From contig NZ_JABETO010000005.1 of assembly GCF_013055795.1 (NCBI RefSeq), positions 1 through 64,000 of the forward strand: 64,000 bases of DNA. The letters are read 5' to 3'. Origin of the DNA: Streptomyces sp. I05A-00742. GTDB lineage: Bacteria; Actinomycetota; Actinomycetes; Streptomycetales; Streptomycetaceae. The notes below the pieces were generated by a model. It was not told where the DNA came from, did no database searches, and was given only the letters and a program-made list of their open reading frames with translations. A program made the position numbers and the translations under genes. This document shows positions 1-8,900 of the stretch, in pieces; within the stretch, counting starts at the first letter, position 1; each line of letters opens with the position of its first letter.

Positions 1-600
1 GACGCGGAGGCGGCGGCCGCCGCCTCCGGTGGTGGTGGCGGCGCCGCCGTCGAACTGCTCGCCGCCGCCCGGCGGGAGGCCGCCTGCGAGCGCCTCGATC
101 CCCCCGCGGTGCTCCGGCGCATCGACGAGGCCGCCGCCGCCCTCGACGAGGCCCTGCCCCCCGACGACCCCCTCCGCGAGTCCCGCTCCCGCGCCCGGGC
201 CGGCCGCGCCCTCCTCGCCGCCCGCGGCACCGTCGCCTGCGCCCGCGACTTCGTCGCCACCCACCGCGGCGCCGTCGCCAGCCGGGCCCGCACCCGCCTC
301 GCCGAGGCCGAACGCCACCTGACCCTGGCGCGCCCCGCGGGCGGCGCCTCCCCCGCGACCGTCCTCGCCGAGGCGGACCGGGCCGCTGCGCTCGCCCGCC
401 AGGCACGGGAGCTGGCCGAGAGGGACGTGGGGGTGTACGGCGTCACGCACGACGAGCCCGATCCGGGCGTTCCCGGGCTGCCCGACGCGCCTCGGGCGCT
501 CGGTGGGGCGCTGCTCGGGGGGATCGTTCTGGCGGGGTTGCTGCCGGCGACGTTCGGCGGGGGCGCGACGCGGGGGCGCCTGGCGGCGCCGGAGAGGTGA
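1..600 (+). CDS. C-terminal part of a TPM-domain-type membrane protein (partial at window edge)
   Basis: The frame is open from the first base to a TGA at 598-600, giving about 199 visible residues, so the start lies outside the window. The visible part is an Ala/Arg/Leu-rich helical, probably coiled-coil, region with repeated 'AEADRAAALARQARELAE'-like segments. One hydrophobic helix (ALGGALLGGIVLAGLLPATF) follows near the C-terminus, then a short basic tail. This architecture matches the C-terminal half of the Streptomyces TPM-domain proteins (YgcG-like), whose N-terminal TPM domain would be upstream and cannot be seen. The function of the family is unclear; an envelope role is usual. It converges with the phosphatase gene that ends at 824, with a long inverted-repeat module between them. 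Confidence 0.6.
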   Translation, partial: DAEAAAAASGGGGGAAVELLAAARREAACERLDPPAVLRRIDEAAAALDEALPPDDPLRESRSRARAGRALLAARGTVACARDFVATHRGAVASRARTRLAEAERHLTLARPAGGASPATVLAEADRAAALARQARELAERDVGVYGVTHDEPDPGVPGLPDAPRALGGALLGGIVLAGLLPATFGGGATRGRLAAPER

Positions 601-608
601 GCCCCGGT

Positions 609-803
609 CCCGCCCTTTCACCGTTTCCCGGGGCGCTGCCCCGGCCCCCGTGAAAGCGGCTTCGCCGCTTGTCCTCAATCGCCGGACGGGCTGGTTGTCG
701 CGCCCGGGCGCGAACTTCAGCCCGTCCGGCGATTGAGGACGCCGCGCGCAGCGCGGCTCGGGGGGTCTGGGGGCTCGCCCCCAGGAATCGGAGAAGGGGC
801 GGG
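609..803. repeat. Intergenic inverted-repeat module (copy A) in a convergent junction
   Basis: The core is a perfect 23-bp inverted repeat, 671-693 against 718-740, with a 25-base loop. It is flanked by CCCGCCCTTTCACCGTTTC (609-627) and a degenerate inverse of that sequence (785-803). A related module with the same flanking arms lies at 30982-31172. Both fill the gap between two convergent genes. A bidirectional terminator or mRNA-end stabiliser is the simplest reading. Such dispersed elements are common in Streptomyces. Confidence 0.8.
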
Positions 804-823
804 ACCGGGGCACCCCCACCGCC

Positions 824-3400
824 TCAATAGAGGCTCATCAGAGCCTCCACCGCATCCGGCGCCCCCGCCTCCCCATCCGGCAACGCCAGTTCAAACCACA
901 CCGTCTTCCCATCAGGAATCCGCCGACTCCCCCAAGCCGCACTCAGCAACCCCACCAACTGCAACCCCCGCCCCCCCTCATCCGTATCCCGAGCCCGCCG
1001 CCGCCGCGGCTGCACGGACCCCCCGTCCCAGACCTCGCACACCAACGTCCGGTCAAGAAGCAGACGCAGCCGGATATCACCCTCGCCGTACCGCAGGGCA
1101 TTGGTGACGAGCTCACTGACGAGAAGCTCGGTGGTGTCCACCAGAGCCTCCAGCCCCCACTGCGGCAGCATCTCCCGGGCCAGCTCGCGCGCACGGGCGA
1201 CGGAGCGGGGCTCGGGGGGAAGGGTCCAGTCGCCGACGTGACCGGGGGGCAGGCCGCGGAGGCGGGCCATGAGGAGGGCGATGTCGTCCTCGCCGTGGTG
1301 GGTGTCGAGGGCGGAGAGGACGTGGTCGCAGACGTCCTCCAGGGGGCGGGCCGGGTCGGTGAGGGCGTCGCGGAAGGCCTGGAGGCCCTCATCGAGAGGG
1401 TGGTCGCGGGACTCGACCAGGCCGTCGGTGTAGAGGGCGAGGAGCGCGCCGTCGGGGAGGTCGATGACGGTCTCCTCGAAGAGCTCGCCGCCGACGCCGA
1501 GCGGCATGCCCGGCTGCACCTCCAGCAGCCGCGCGGGCTTGCCCTCCTCGACCAGGACCGGGGGCAGATGCCCGGCGTTGGCGACCGTGCACCGCCGGGT
1601 GACGGGGTCGTACACGGCGTAGACGCAGGTGGCGAGGTAGACCTCGGACAGGTCGGCGGGGCGTACGCTGCCGCGCACCCCGCGGGAGGCGGACTGCTTG
1701 CCGCCGGGCCGCCCGAGACCGTGGGCGATCTCGTCCAGGGCGGACAGCACCTCGGCGGGTTCCATGTCCAGCATGGCCAGGGTGCGGACGGCCGTGCGGA
1801 GTTCGCCCATCGCGACGGCGGCCCGCAGGCCGCGGCCCATCACGTCGCCGACGACCAGGGCCGTGCGGTGACCGGGCAGTTCGATGACGTCGAACCAGTC
1901 GCCGCCCACCTCGGTGGCGGCGTTGCCGGGCAGGTAGCGGCAGGCGATCTCCAGCCCGGCGGCCTCCGGGTCGACCGGGGGCAGCAGGCTGCGCTGGAGG
2001 ATGAGGGCGCGTTCGTGCTCGCGCCGGTACAGGCGCGCGTTGTCGATGCAGACCGCGGCCCGCGAGGCCAGCTCCACGGCCACCGCCGTCTCGCGCTCCC
2101 CGAAGGGCTCGCTGCCCTTGGTGCGGGTGAACTGGACCAGCCCCATGACCGTGTCGCGGGCGACCATCGGCACGGCGAGCGTGCACTGCGCCGACATCCC
2201 CGGCTCCGGCGCGTCGGCGCCGTCCCCGCCCCCGGGGACGGCCTGCACCTGGGCGGTGCGCAGGGCGCTCGCGCACGGCGAGTGGAAGGCGTACCGGTGC
2301 ACCTCCCCGACCTGGATCGCCTTCTCGTCGGGGGCGTCGGAGGCGACCGGCGCGCCCGACACCGCGCTGGCGAAGGCGACGCGCCGCAGTTCGGCGCTGC
2401 CGTCGGCCAGGCCGGGCGGCGCCTCGTCACCGGCCAGGAGGCCCTGGTACAGGTCCACGGACGCGAGGTCGCAGAACTGCGGCACGGCGACGTCCAGCAG
2501 TTCGCGGGCGGTGGTCTCCAGGTCGAGCGAGGTGCCGATGCGGGCGCTGGCCTCGTTGAGCAGGGCCAGGTTGCGGCGGACGCCCGCGGCCTCCCGCTCG
2601 GCGCGGCGGCGGCCGGTGACGTCGGTGGCGATGGCGGCCACGCCGATGGGCCGCCCGCTGCCGCCGTGCAGCCGGTAGAGCGACACCGACCAGCGGCGGC
2701 GTTCCGCCTTGCCGGGCACCGGCCCCATGAGCTGGAGATCGGCCACCGGCCGGCCGGTGTCGAGGACCTGACGCAGGGCGAGGGTCAGCCGCTCGGCCTC
2801 GGTGCGGGGCAGGAAGTCCTGCGGCCGCCGGCCCCGGTGCCAGGCGACCGGGTGGCCCAGGGCCTGCGCGAAGCTCTGGTTGACGCGGAGCAGCCGCAGA
2901 TCGGTGCCGACGAAGAAGAACCCGAGGGGAGATTGGCCGAAAACGGCTTCGGACGCCGCGATGTCGGTCTCTATTCCCTGGAGCGCCCGGACGTCGACGG
3001 CCACACAGAGCGCCGCGCGCTCCCCGTGCTTGTTCTGACTGGGCATGACGTAGACCTCGGCGAGGCCCTGCTGCCTGCCGTCGCGCTGGTACGGGACGAG
3101 TCCGGTCCTGGCCCGTACCTCGAATCCGTCGCCGGGCGGCGCGTCCCCCGAAAAGAGGACCCCCTGTTGCGAGGAGGCGAACACGTCCTGGGGATCACGG
3201 CCGACGGCCTGACCCGGAGTTATCCCGAAGAGCTCGGTGGCGCGCTCGCTCCACTGCTCGATCCTGCCGTCGGGTCCCAGCGAGAACGACGCCACGCGAA
3301 TGTAGTCGTAGAGGGATCCGGGCGGGCTGTTCTGCCACATCGAGGTGGTGTCCTTACCCTCTGGGCTGCCCGCCTCAGCGCCCGCTGGCTTTTCGCTCAC
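824..3400 (-). CDS. PAS-PAS-GAF-SpoIIE phosphatase with C-terminal HATPase domain
   Basis: 858 residues from an ATG at 3400. Domains in order: PAS-like at about 30-130, a second PAS at about 140-265, GAF at about 275-450, PP2C/SpoIIE phosphatase at about 470-690, and an RsbW-like HATPase_c domain at about 715-850. The metal-site segments EVGGDWFDVIELPG, VVGDVMGRG and GEDDIALL support an active Mn/Mg-dependent Ser phosphatase. The HATPase part keeps its N-box (SELVTNALRYGEG) and G-box (DEGGRGLQLVG). Proteins of this kind join RsbU-like and RsbW-like activities and act in partner-switching control of sigma factors; the sensory domains would set the input. There are no membrane segments. The stand-alone HATPase at 3532-3945 lies directly upstream on the same strand and its C-terminal half is very similar, so the two probably work in one regulatory circuit. 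The ligand is unknown. Confidence 0.9.
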   Translation of the reverse strand: MSEKPAGAEAGSPEGKDTTSMWQNSPPGSLYDYIRVASFSLGPDGRIEQWSERATELFGITPGQAVGRDPQDVFASSQQGVLFSGDAPPGDGFEVRARTGLVPYQRDGRQQGLAEVYVMPSQNKHGERAALCVAVDVRALQGIETDIAASEAVFGQSPLGFFFVGTDLRLLRVNQSFAQALGHPVAWHRGRRPQDFLPRTEAERLTLALRQVLDTGRPVADLQLMGPVPGKAERRRWSVSLYRLHGGSGRPIGVAAIATDVTGRRRAEREAAGVRRNLALLNEASARIGTSLDLETTARELLDVAVPQFCDLASVDLYQGLLAGDEAPPGLADGSAELRRVAFASAVSGAPVASDAPDEKAIQVGEVHRYAFHSPCASALRTAQVQAVPGGGDGADAPEPGMSAQCTLAVPMVARDTVMGLVQFTRTKGSEPFGERETAVAVELASRAAVCIDNARLYRREHERALILQRSLLPPVDPEAAGLEIACRYLPGNAATEVGGDWFDVIELPGHRTALVVGDVMGRGLRAAVAMGELRTAVRTLAMLDMEPAEVLSALDEIAHGLGRPGGKQSASRGVRGSVRPADLSEVYLATCVYAVYDPVTRRCTVANAGHLPPVLVEEGKPARLLEVQPGMPLGVGGELFEETVIDLPDGALLALYTDGLVESRDHPLDEGLQAFRDALTDPARPLEDVCDHVLSALDTHHGEDDIALLMARLRGLPPGHVGDWTLPPEPRSVARARELAREMLPQWGLEALVDTTELLVSELVTNALRYGEGDIRLRLLLDRTLVCEVWDGGSVQPRRRRARDTDEGGRGLQLVGLLSAAWGSRRIPDGKTVWFELALPDGEAGAPDAVEALMSLY

Positions 3401-3531
3401 GTGCCCGTCCCCTCCGGCTCATGTGCTCGCACCGGCATCAGAAGGCCGAGTATCCAGCACGAGAGGCCCTCGGAACACGGACTTCACGATCACAGCACGG
3501 TCTCGACCCGCAATGGGTCTTCCCCGGGTTC

Positions 3532-3945
3532 CTAACCTGGCAAGCTCAGTTCGAACCACACCGTCTTGCCGTTGTCACCCCGGCGGGTACCCCAGCGGCG
3601 GGAAGCCAGTGCGACGAGCTGAAGTCCGCGGCCGCCCTCGTCGTCGGCCTCGGCCACGCGTTCGCGGGGCGGATCGGGGAGCGGGTCGGAGACCTCGACC
3701 TGGAGCACGCGGCCGGCGCGGGAGTACATCCGGACGCCGATGGGCCCGGTGGCGTGCCGCAGGGAGTTGGTGACGAGCTCGCTCACGAGCAGGACGGTCA
3801 CATCGGTGACGGCCGCCAGGCCCCACTCGTGCAGGGTGTCGCGGACGAGCGTACGGGCGGTGCGCACCGCACCGGCCTCGGCGGGGAAGCTCCATTCGGC
3901 GAATCCCGGCGTCGATGCCAGTGCGCTGTCGCTCACGCCGACCAC
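3532..3945 (-). CDS. Stand-alone ATP-binding protein, RsbW-like HATPase
   Basis: 137 residues, almost entirely one HATPase_c domain of the anti-sigma-factor type. The N-box (VSELVTNSLRHATG) and G-box (DEGGRGLQLVALASRRWGTR) are intact, and the C-terminal GKTVWFELSLPG is nearly identical to the end of the large phosphatase at 824-3400. Family members bind ATP and either phosphorylate an anti-sigma-factor antagonist or sequester a sigma factor. It ends 131 bases before the phosphatase start, so the two genes may be co-transcribed. Streptomyces carry dozens of such proteins, so the partner cannot be named. Confidence 0.88.
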   Translation of the reverse strand: MVGVSDSALASTPGFAEWSFPAEAGAVRTARTLVRDTLHEWGLAAVTDVTVLLVSELVTNSLRHATGPIGVRMYSRAGRVLQVEVSDPLPDPPRERVAEADDEGGRGLQLVALASRRWGTRRGDNGKTVWFELSLPG

Positions 3946-4090
3946 TTCCCAGACCGCTGACGCGACCCAGCCGGAATGCCCGGCTTGGGACCAATAATCA
4001 GCACATACCCGGTATGGGGGTCGGCATATCGTCCGCGCCCGCAGTCGGGTTACGGCGGGCCGTCGGAGGACCGGCGTGCGCCGGGCGGCG

Positions 4091-4267
4091 TCAGGGCGCC
4101 ACGCGCACGCGCTCGACGATGTAGAGCTGCTTGTGGCCCTTCTCGTCCAGCCGGTCGGCGACCCGCTCGGCCTCCGTCCTGGTGGCGTACCGCCCGACGC
4201 GGTAGCGATTGCCGTTGTCGTCCTGGCGGATCACCAGCCAGGGCAGGACCGGTTCGTTCTCACTCAT
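4091..4267 (-). CDS. Small SPOR-like domain protein
   Basis: 58 residues, ATG at 4265-4267 and TGA at 4091-4093. The sequence has the SPOR-like pattern of a short strand (PWLVIRQDDNGNRYRVG), an RYATRTEAERVADRLDEKG helix and a closing strand (QLYIVERVRV). A tiny protein of this type is annotated as SPOR-domain-containing in many Streptomyces. It has no signal peptide and no transmembrane helix, so unlike classical SPOR proteins it is probably cytosolic. Peptidoglycan binding is therefore uncertain. Confidence 0.75.
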   Translation of the reverse strand: MSENEPVLPWLVIRQDDNGNRYRVGRYATRTEAERVADRLDEKGHKQLYIVERVRVAP

Positions 4268-4398
4268 CGCCCCTGCCCTTCCGCCGTCGCACCCCTCGCG
4301 AAGAAACCGCAGTCCGCATATGCCCGAGCGTACGCCCGACCTTTACGCAGCGGATACGGGTTTTCACGAAGAGGTGCGCATTCGGCCACCCGTACGTG

Positions 4399-6045
4399 TC
4401 AGCGGGTACCAGCGGTCGCGCTCGCGGCCTCTTCCTCGGCCTCGGCGCGCTCCATCTCCGCGATCTCCTTCTCGGTGGCGACCAGCGTCGGGTTGCGCCA
4501 GGCGCTCCGCACACCCCACACGTAGAAGGCGAGGCCGATCAGGGCGACGACCGCCAGGTCCCAGCCCGGGGCCAGATAGCCCTTGCCGCCGAACTCGGTG
4601 CCGCCGGCCCATGAGACGAACGCCATGACCAGCAGGTACGTCACGACCCAGGCGCCGGCCTTGAGGTGCGGCTTGAGCTCGGCCCACGGCTTGCGCAGCT
4701 CGTACCAGGCCCAGATCGGCAGGCCGACCGCCATGATCAGGATGACCTTGCCGGTGAGCGGCCACTTGCCCCAGTAGAGGACCAGCGAACCGAAGACCAT
4801 CGCGATGGGCGCGATGACCGGCATGGCGCGCAGCTTGACCGGGCGCTTGAGGTCCGGGGCGATGCGGCGCAGCGACATCACGGCGACGGGGCCGGTGATG
4901 TACGAGATGACGGTCGCCACGGAGACGATCTCGGCGAGCGAGCCCCAGCCGCGGAAGACGGCGAGGAAGAGGAAGGCGACCACGAGGTTGAGCAGCAGGG
5001 CCGGGCGCGGGACGCCGGTCTTCTTGTCGACCTTGCCGAAGATGCCGGGCAGGTGGCCGTTCTCCTGGACGCCGTGGATCATGCGCGAGGTGGTCGCGGC
5101 GTAGATCATGCCGGTGCCGGACGGGGAGACGAAGGCGTCCGCGTAGAGCACGATCGCCAGCCAGTTCAGGCCCCAGGCGATGGCCAGGTCGGCCAGCGGG
5201 GACTTGTAGGTGAGGGCGTTCCAGCCGTCGGAGAGGTCACCGGAGGGCACGGCCATCAGGAAGGCGACCTGCAGCGCTATGTAGATGACCAGCGCGATGA
5301 GGATGGAGCCGATGACGGCCTTCGGCAGCGACTTGCCGGGGTTGCGGGCCTCACCGGCCATGTTCAGCGGGGACTGGAAGCCGTTGTACGCCCAGACGAT
5401 GCCGGAGGTGGCCACGGCGGTGAAGACGGCGCTCCAGCCGTTGGGCGTGAAGCCGCCCGCCGACTCGATGTTGTGCGTGTCGAAGTGCGACCACATCAGG
5501 GCGCCCGCGGTCAGGACCGGGACGACGACCTTGAAGACGGTGATCGCGTTGTTGGTCTTCGCGAACAGGGTGATCGCGAACCAGTTGAGGAAGAAGTAGA
5601 AGACCAGCAGCACGCTGGCGAGGGCCACACCGCTGCCGGTGAGCTCCTTGCCGTCGTACAGGTCCTTGGCCCACTGCCACTTCCAGGAGCTCATGTACTG
5701 GACGGAGGCGGTCGCCTCGCCGGGGATCACGGAGACGATCGCGATCCAGTTGGCCCAGGCGGCGAGGTAGCCGGCGAGCGAGCCGTGCGAGTACTGGCCG
5801 TAGCGGACCATGCCGCCGGCCTTGGGGAACATCGCACCCAGCTCGCTGTAGGTCAGCGCGATGGTGAGCGCGACGACGGCGCCGATGACCCACGCGAGGA
5901 TGGCGGCCGGGCCGGCGATACCGGCGGCCCGCTGGGCGCCGAAGAGCCAGCCGGAGCCGATGATCGACCCGAGGCCGACGGCCGTCAGGGCCACCGGACC
6001 GAGGGTCCGGCGGTAATTGGAGTGGGAACCCTGTTCGGTACTCAA
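4399..6045 (-). CDS. APC-family amino acid permease
   Basis: 548 residues with about 12-14 predicted membrane helices. The first helix carries the APC signature (GPVALTAVGLGSIIGSGWLF). The frame stays open upstream, but a TTG at 6043-6045 follows AAGGAGAG at a good distance and starts just before the conserved N-terminus (LSTEQGSHSNYRRTLG), so I chose it. The C-terminus is a charged Glu/Ala-rich cytosolic tail. Family members carry out proton- or amino-acid-coupled uptake or exchange; the substrate cannot be told from sequence. It stands alone between the SPOR-like gene and the gntR gene. Confidence 0.88.
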   Translation of the reverse strand: MSTEQGSHSNYRRTLGPVALTAVGLGSIIGSGWLFGAQRAAGIAGPAAILAWVIGAVVALTIALTYSELGAMFPKAGGMVRYGQYSHGSLAGYLAAWANWIAIVSVIPGEATASVQYMSSWKWQWAKDLYDGKELTGSGVALASVLLVFYFFLNWFAITLFAKTNNAITVFKVVVPVLTAGALMWSHFDTHNIESAGGFTPNGWSAVFTAVATSGIVWAYNGFQSPLNMAGEARNPGKSLPKAVIGSILIALVIYIALQVAFLMAVPSGDLSDGWNALTYKSPLADLAIAWGLNWLAIVLYADAFVSPSGTGMIYAATTSRMIHGVQENGHLPGIFGKVDKKTGVPRPALLLNLVVAFLFLAVFRGWGSLAEIVSVATVISYITGPVAVMSLRRIAPDLKRPVKLRAMPVIAPIAMVFGSLVLYWGKWPLTGKVILIMAVGLPIWAWYELRKPWAELKPHLKAGAWVVTYLLVMAFVSWAGGTEFGGKGYLAPGWDLAVVALIGLAFYVWGVRSAWRNPTLVATEKEIAEMERAEAEEEAASATAGTR

Positions 6046-6371
6046 GCCCCGGCTCTCCTTTTCTTTCTCATCCCCCGCAGGACACAAACCGCGCCATCGT
6101 ACGAGCGATTTGGCCGAGTTGGTTCTGCGAAACGGCCCTGACCAGGGGCTATGTGAGGTTTGCAACACCGGGAACACGGTCTTTATGTAGGGATGAGTCC
6201 GGACATAGCGCGCACTTCCTACCCCCGGGTAAGGACCGCGGGTAAGGGGCGCTTTCCGGTCACAGTCCTGACGAGTACGTCACCTCGTCAGGGGGTCGCG
6301 AAGATTCACCGGGACGACATGTTCCGGTCATGGTCGAGTGGTAGGCGGCCGTGCGTCGCGCACGAGGGCGC
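6046..6371. other. Gene-free stretch upstream of the APC permease
   Basis: No convincing coding frame. It should hold the promoter of the permease, which reads leftwards, and it runs into the tandem array that begins at 6372. I see no clear operator. Confidence 0.5.
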
Positions 6372-6508
6372 GGGGGCCATCTCACGGGCAGGCGCGGGGG
6401 CACTTCGCGGATAGACGCGGGGTCATTTCACGGGCAGACGCGGGGGTCACTTCGCGGGCAGACCCGGGGCATTTCACGGGCAGAACGCGTGGGTCATTTC
6501 ACGGGCAG
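6372..6508. repeat. Tandem array (six units, 23-25 bp) at the 3' end of gntR
   Basis: Six head-to-tail copies start at 6372, 6396, 6419, 6442, 6466 and 6491. The rightmost copy contains the last four codons (Leu-Pro-Val-Lys) and stop codon of the GntR gene. On the coding strand each unit reads approximately CTGCCCGTGAAATGACCC plus a GC spacer. Copies 3, 4 and 6 keep the TGA and the others have point changes. The units have no spacer-repeat alternation, so this is a minisatellite-type duplication of the gene end and not CRISPR. Similar gene-end arrays follow xseA (24687-24850) and phoH (52832-52925). Confidence 0.88.
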
Positions 6509-7246
6509 GTGATACGCGACCCGGTGCCGCTCGGCGAGCATCACCACGTCCGCCGTCTCCACGGCCCGGCCCCCCGCGAAGTACGTCCGCGAGACGACGA
6601 GGACACAGTGGCCCGGGACCCCGCCCAGGGCGAGCGTCTCCTGCGCCAGCCCCGGCCGGGCGCTGATCTCCTCGACCACGTTGTCGACGACGAGGTCGAT
6701 GGCGGCCATCCGCTCGACGACCCCCCGGCCGGCCAGCGGCCCCTCCTCGGGAAGCATCACCGGCGTCCGGCCGGTGACCGCCAGGGGCTCCCAGGAGGTG
6801 GAGAGCATCGTCGGCTCGCCGGCGCAGCGGAAGACGTAGTCGGTGCGCATCACCCGGTCGCCCGGCCCGATCCGCAGCCGCTCGGCGATGACGCCGGTGG
6901 CGGGCACCTGCTCGCTGCGGGACTCCCAGGTGCCCTTCACCCGAGGGTCGGCCTGCTCCTGCCGGAACGCCGAGGACTCCCCCACCGTCCGGTAGCCGGT
7001 GCGGACCACGGCGCGCCGCTCGGGCCGCTCGCGTACATAGGTGCCCGAGCCGGAACGGCCCTCCACCAGGCCCTCGGCCATCAGGACCTTGCGGGCCTCC
7101 AGGGCGACCGTGTCCGAGACGCCGTACTGCTCGCGGATGCGGGCCTGCGAGGGAAGGCGGGTGTGCGGCGGCAGCTCGCCTGCGACGATCTTCTGACGGA
7201 GATCACCGGCGACGCGAAGGTATGCGGGCTGGTCACCGAATGCCAC
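6494..7246 (-). CDS. GntR-family transcriptional regulator (HutC/UTRA type)
   Basis: 250 residues with the GTG start at 7244-7246, five bases after AGGAG. The longer open frame to 7285 has no ribosome site. Residues 1-75 form the winged helix (YLRVAGDLRQKIV, LPSQARIREQYGVSDTVALEARKVL). The rest is a UTRA ligand-binding domain that would sense a small molecule. It is divergent from the M1 peptidase lipoprotein gene, with 220 bases between the starts, so it may control that gene and itself. Its stop codon lies inside the tandem array described above. Confidence 0.9.
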   Translation of the reverse strand: MAFGDQPAYLRVAGDLRQKIVAGELPPHTRLPSQARIREQYGVSDTVALEARKVLMAEGLVEGRSGSGTYVRERPERRAVVRTGYRTVGESSAFRQEQADPRVKGTWESRSEQVPATGVIAERLRIGPGDRVMRTDYVFRCAGEPTMLSTSWEPLAVTGRTPVMLPEEGPLAGRGVVERMAAIDLVVDNVVEEISARPGLAQETLALGGVPGHCVLVVSRTYFAGGRAVETADVVMLAERHRVAYHLPVK

Positions 7247-7416
7247 GTCCACTCCTGAGGTTGACGGTCCGCAACAGCTTGGCAACCCACCGTGGCGATC
7301 CGCAACTCAAGGCCAAGGAATCACTAGATGTGGTGAATTGCAGCTCAGAGGGGAGTGAACGCCACCCTGACGCACGTGCAATACGCAATCTCCGATGGCA
7401 CATCTGCGACGATGCG

Positions 7417-7435
7417 GAAGATCCCGGTGATCTTC
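7417..7435. promoter_or_regulatory. Inverted repeat in the gntR/peptidase intergenic region
   Basis: GAAGATC-N5-GATCTTC is followed by a second GTGATCTT at about 7447, just ahead of the AAGGAG of the peptidase gene. The position, 30 bases before the GTG at 7467, would suit a repressor operator. Assignment to the neighbouring GntR protein is inference. Confidence 0.4.
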
Positions 7436-7466
7436 AGGCGATCTCAGTGATCTTAAGGAGCCGCTC

Positions 7467-8882
7467 GTGCTTCGCCGCTCTTCGCTGTGGGCCCCTTCCC
7501 GCACCCTCCCCTGCGCCCTCCTCCTGATCGTCTGCGCCGGCTGCGCCCCCACCGGGACGGCCGTCCGCCCCGCGGACCCCAATGAACCGGCCACGGCCGG
7601 CGTCAAGGGCGTCGGCGACCCGCTCTTCCCCGCCATGGGCAACGGCGGCTACGACGTGGAGCACTACGGCCTCTCCCTCGCGTACGAGCCGAAGGACAAC
7701 AGCCTCATCGGCACCGCCGAGATCCGCGCCCGCACCGACCGGGCACTGTCCTCCTTCAGCCTCGACCTGCACGGCCTGCAGGTCGAGGCGGCCACGGTCG
7801 ACGGCGACCCCGCCACGGTCGCCCGCCGGGGTGACGAGCTCCGGCTGACCCCGGCCAAGAACCTGACCGCCGACACCACTTTCACGGCCGTCATCACCTA
7901 TCGGGGCGTCCCACAGACCGTCGTCGACCCGGACGGCTCCAAGGAGGGCTGGCTCAAGACCCCCGACGGCGCCGTCGCCCTCGGCGAGCCGAACGGCTCC
8001 ATGGCCTGGTTCCCGGGCAACCACCACCCCTCCGACAAGGCGGCCTACGACCTGTCCGTCAGCGTCCCCGAAGGCCTCACCGCAGTTTCCAACGGCGAAC
8101 TGAGCAAACAGGAGACTGTCAACGGACGCACCGTCTTCACCTGGCGCACCGCCGAACCCATGGCCAGCTACCTGGCGACCGTCGCCATCGGCTCCTTCAC
8201 CCTCGACCGCACCGCCGCCGGCAAGGTGCCGCAGACCGTCGCCGTCAACGCGACCCAGGCCGGGCGGGCGAAGCAGATCCCCGCCCGGGTCGGCACCATG
8301 ACCGACTGGGGCACCCGCCTCTTCGGCCCGTACCCCTTCTCCTCCACCGGCGCGACCATCGGCTCCGGCCCGTCCATCGACTACGCCCTGGAGACCCAGA
8401 CCCGCCCCTACTTCAACCACGCCCCCGACGAGATCTCCCTCGTCCACGAGATCGCCCACCAGTGGTTCGGCGACTCCGTCACCCCGCGCTCCTGGCAGGA
8501 CATGTGGCTCAACGAGGGCTTCGCGACCTACGCCGAGTGGCTCTGGGAGGAACAGCACGGCGGGCCGACCACGGCCGACGCCTTCGACGAGTACTACGCC
8601 CTCGACAAGGACGAGGACCTCTGGTCGTTCCCGCCCGCGAAGCCACCCTCCGCCGAGGACGTCTCGGGGGACCCCGTCTACTACCGGGGCGCGATGGCCC
8701 TCCAGCGACTCCGCGAGACCGTCGGCGACACCGCCTTCTTCACCGTCCTGCGCACCTGGACGACGGACCACCGGCACGGCAACGTCCGGACGAGCGACTT
8801 CACCGCCCTGTGCGCGAAGGTGACGGGGAAGGACCTGACGGCCCTCTTCAAGAAGTGGCTCTACAGCAGCGGCAAGCCGTAG
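7467..8882 (+). CDS. Secreted M1-family zinc metallopeptidase, probable lipoprotein
   Basis: 471 residues starting at GTG 7467, six bases after AAGGAG. Residues 1-26 are a lipoprotein signal peptide ending in a lipobox-like VCAGC, so the mature enzyme is probably anchored outside the membrane. The zinc site HEIAHQWFG and the third ligand Glu in MWLNEGFATYAEW (HExxH-x18-E) are intact. The usual aminopeptidase GAMEN loop appears as DYALETQT, as in other short actinobacterial M1 enzymes. The C-terminal helical domain of large aminopeptidases is absent. A role in extracellular peptide processing is likely; the substrate is unknown. It is divergent from the gntR gene. Confidence 0.9.
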   Translation: MLRRSSLWAPSRTLPCALLLIVCAGCAPTGTAVRPADPNEPATAGVKGVGDPLFPAMGNGGYDVEHYGLSLAYEPKDNSLIGTAEIRARTDRALSSFSLDLHGLQVEAATVDGDPATVARRGDELRLTPAKNLTADTTFTAVITYRGVPQTVVDPDGSKEGWLKTPDGAVALGEPNGSMAWFPGNHHPSDKAAYDLSVSVPEGLTAVSNGELSKQETVNGRTVFTWRTAEPMASYLATVAIGSFTLDRTAAGKVPQTVAVNATQAGRAKQIPARVGTMTDWGTRLFGPYPFSSTGATIGSGPSIDYALETQTRPYFNHAPDEISLVHEIAHQWFGDSVTPRSWQDMWLNEGFATYAEWLWEEQHGGPTTADAFDEYYALDKDEDLWSFPPAKPPSAEDVSGDPVYYRGAMALQRLRETVGDTAFFTVLRTWTTDHRHGNVRTSDFTALCAKVTGKDLTALFKKWLYSSGKP

Positions 8883-8900
8883 GCCGTGCGCCGGCGCTCG

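Noticed and set aside
6372..6508. Repeats that could suggest a CRISPR array
   Set aside because: The units are contiguous, with no unique spacers, and no cas gene is present. The same holds for 24687-24850 and 52832-52925.
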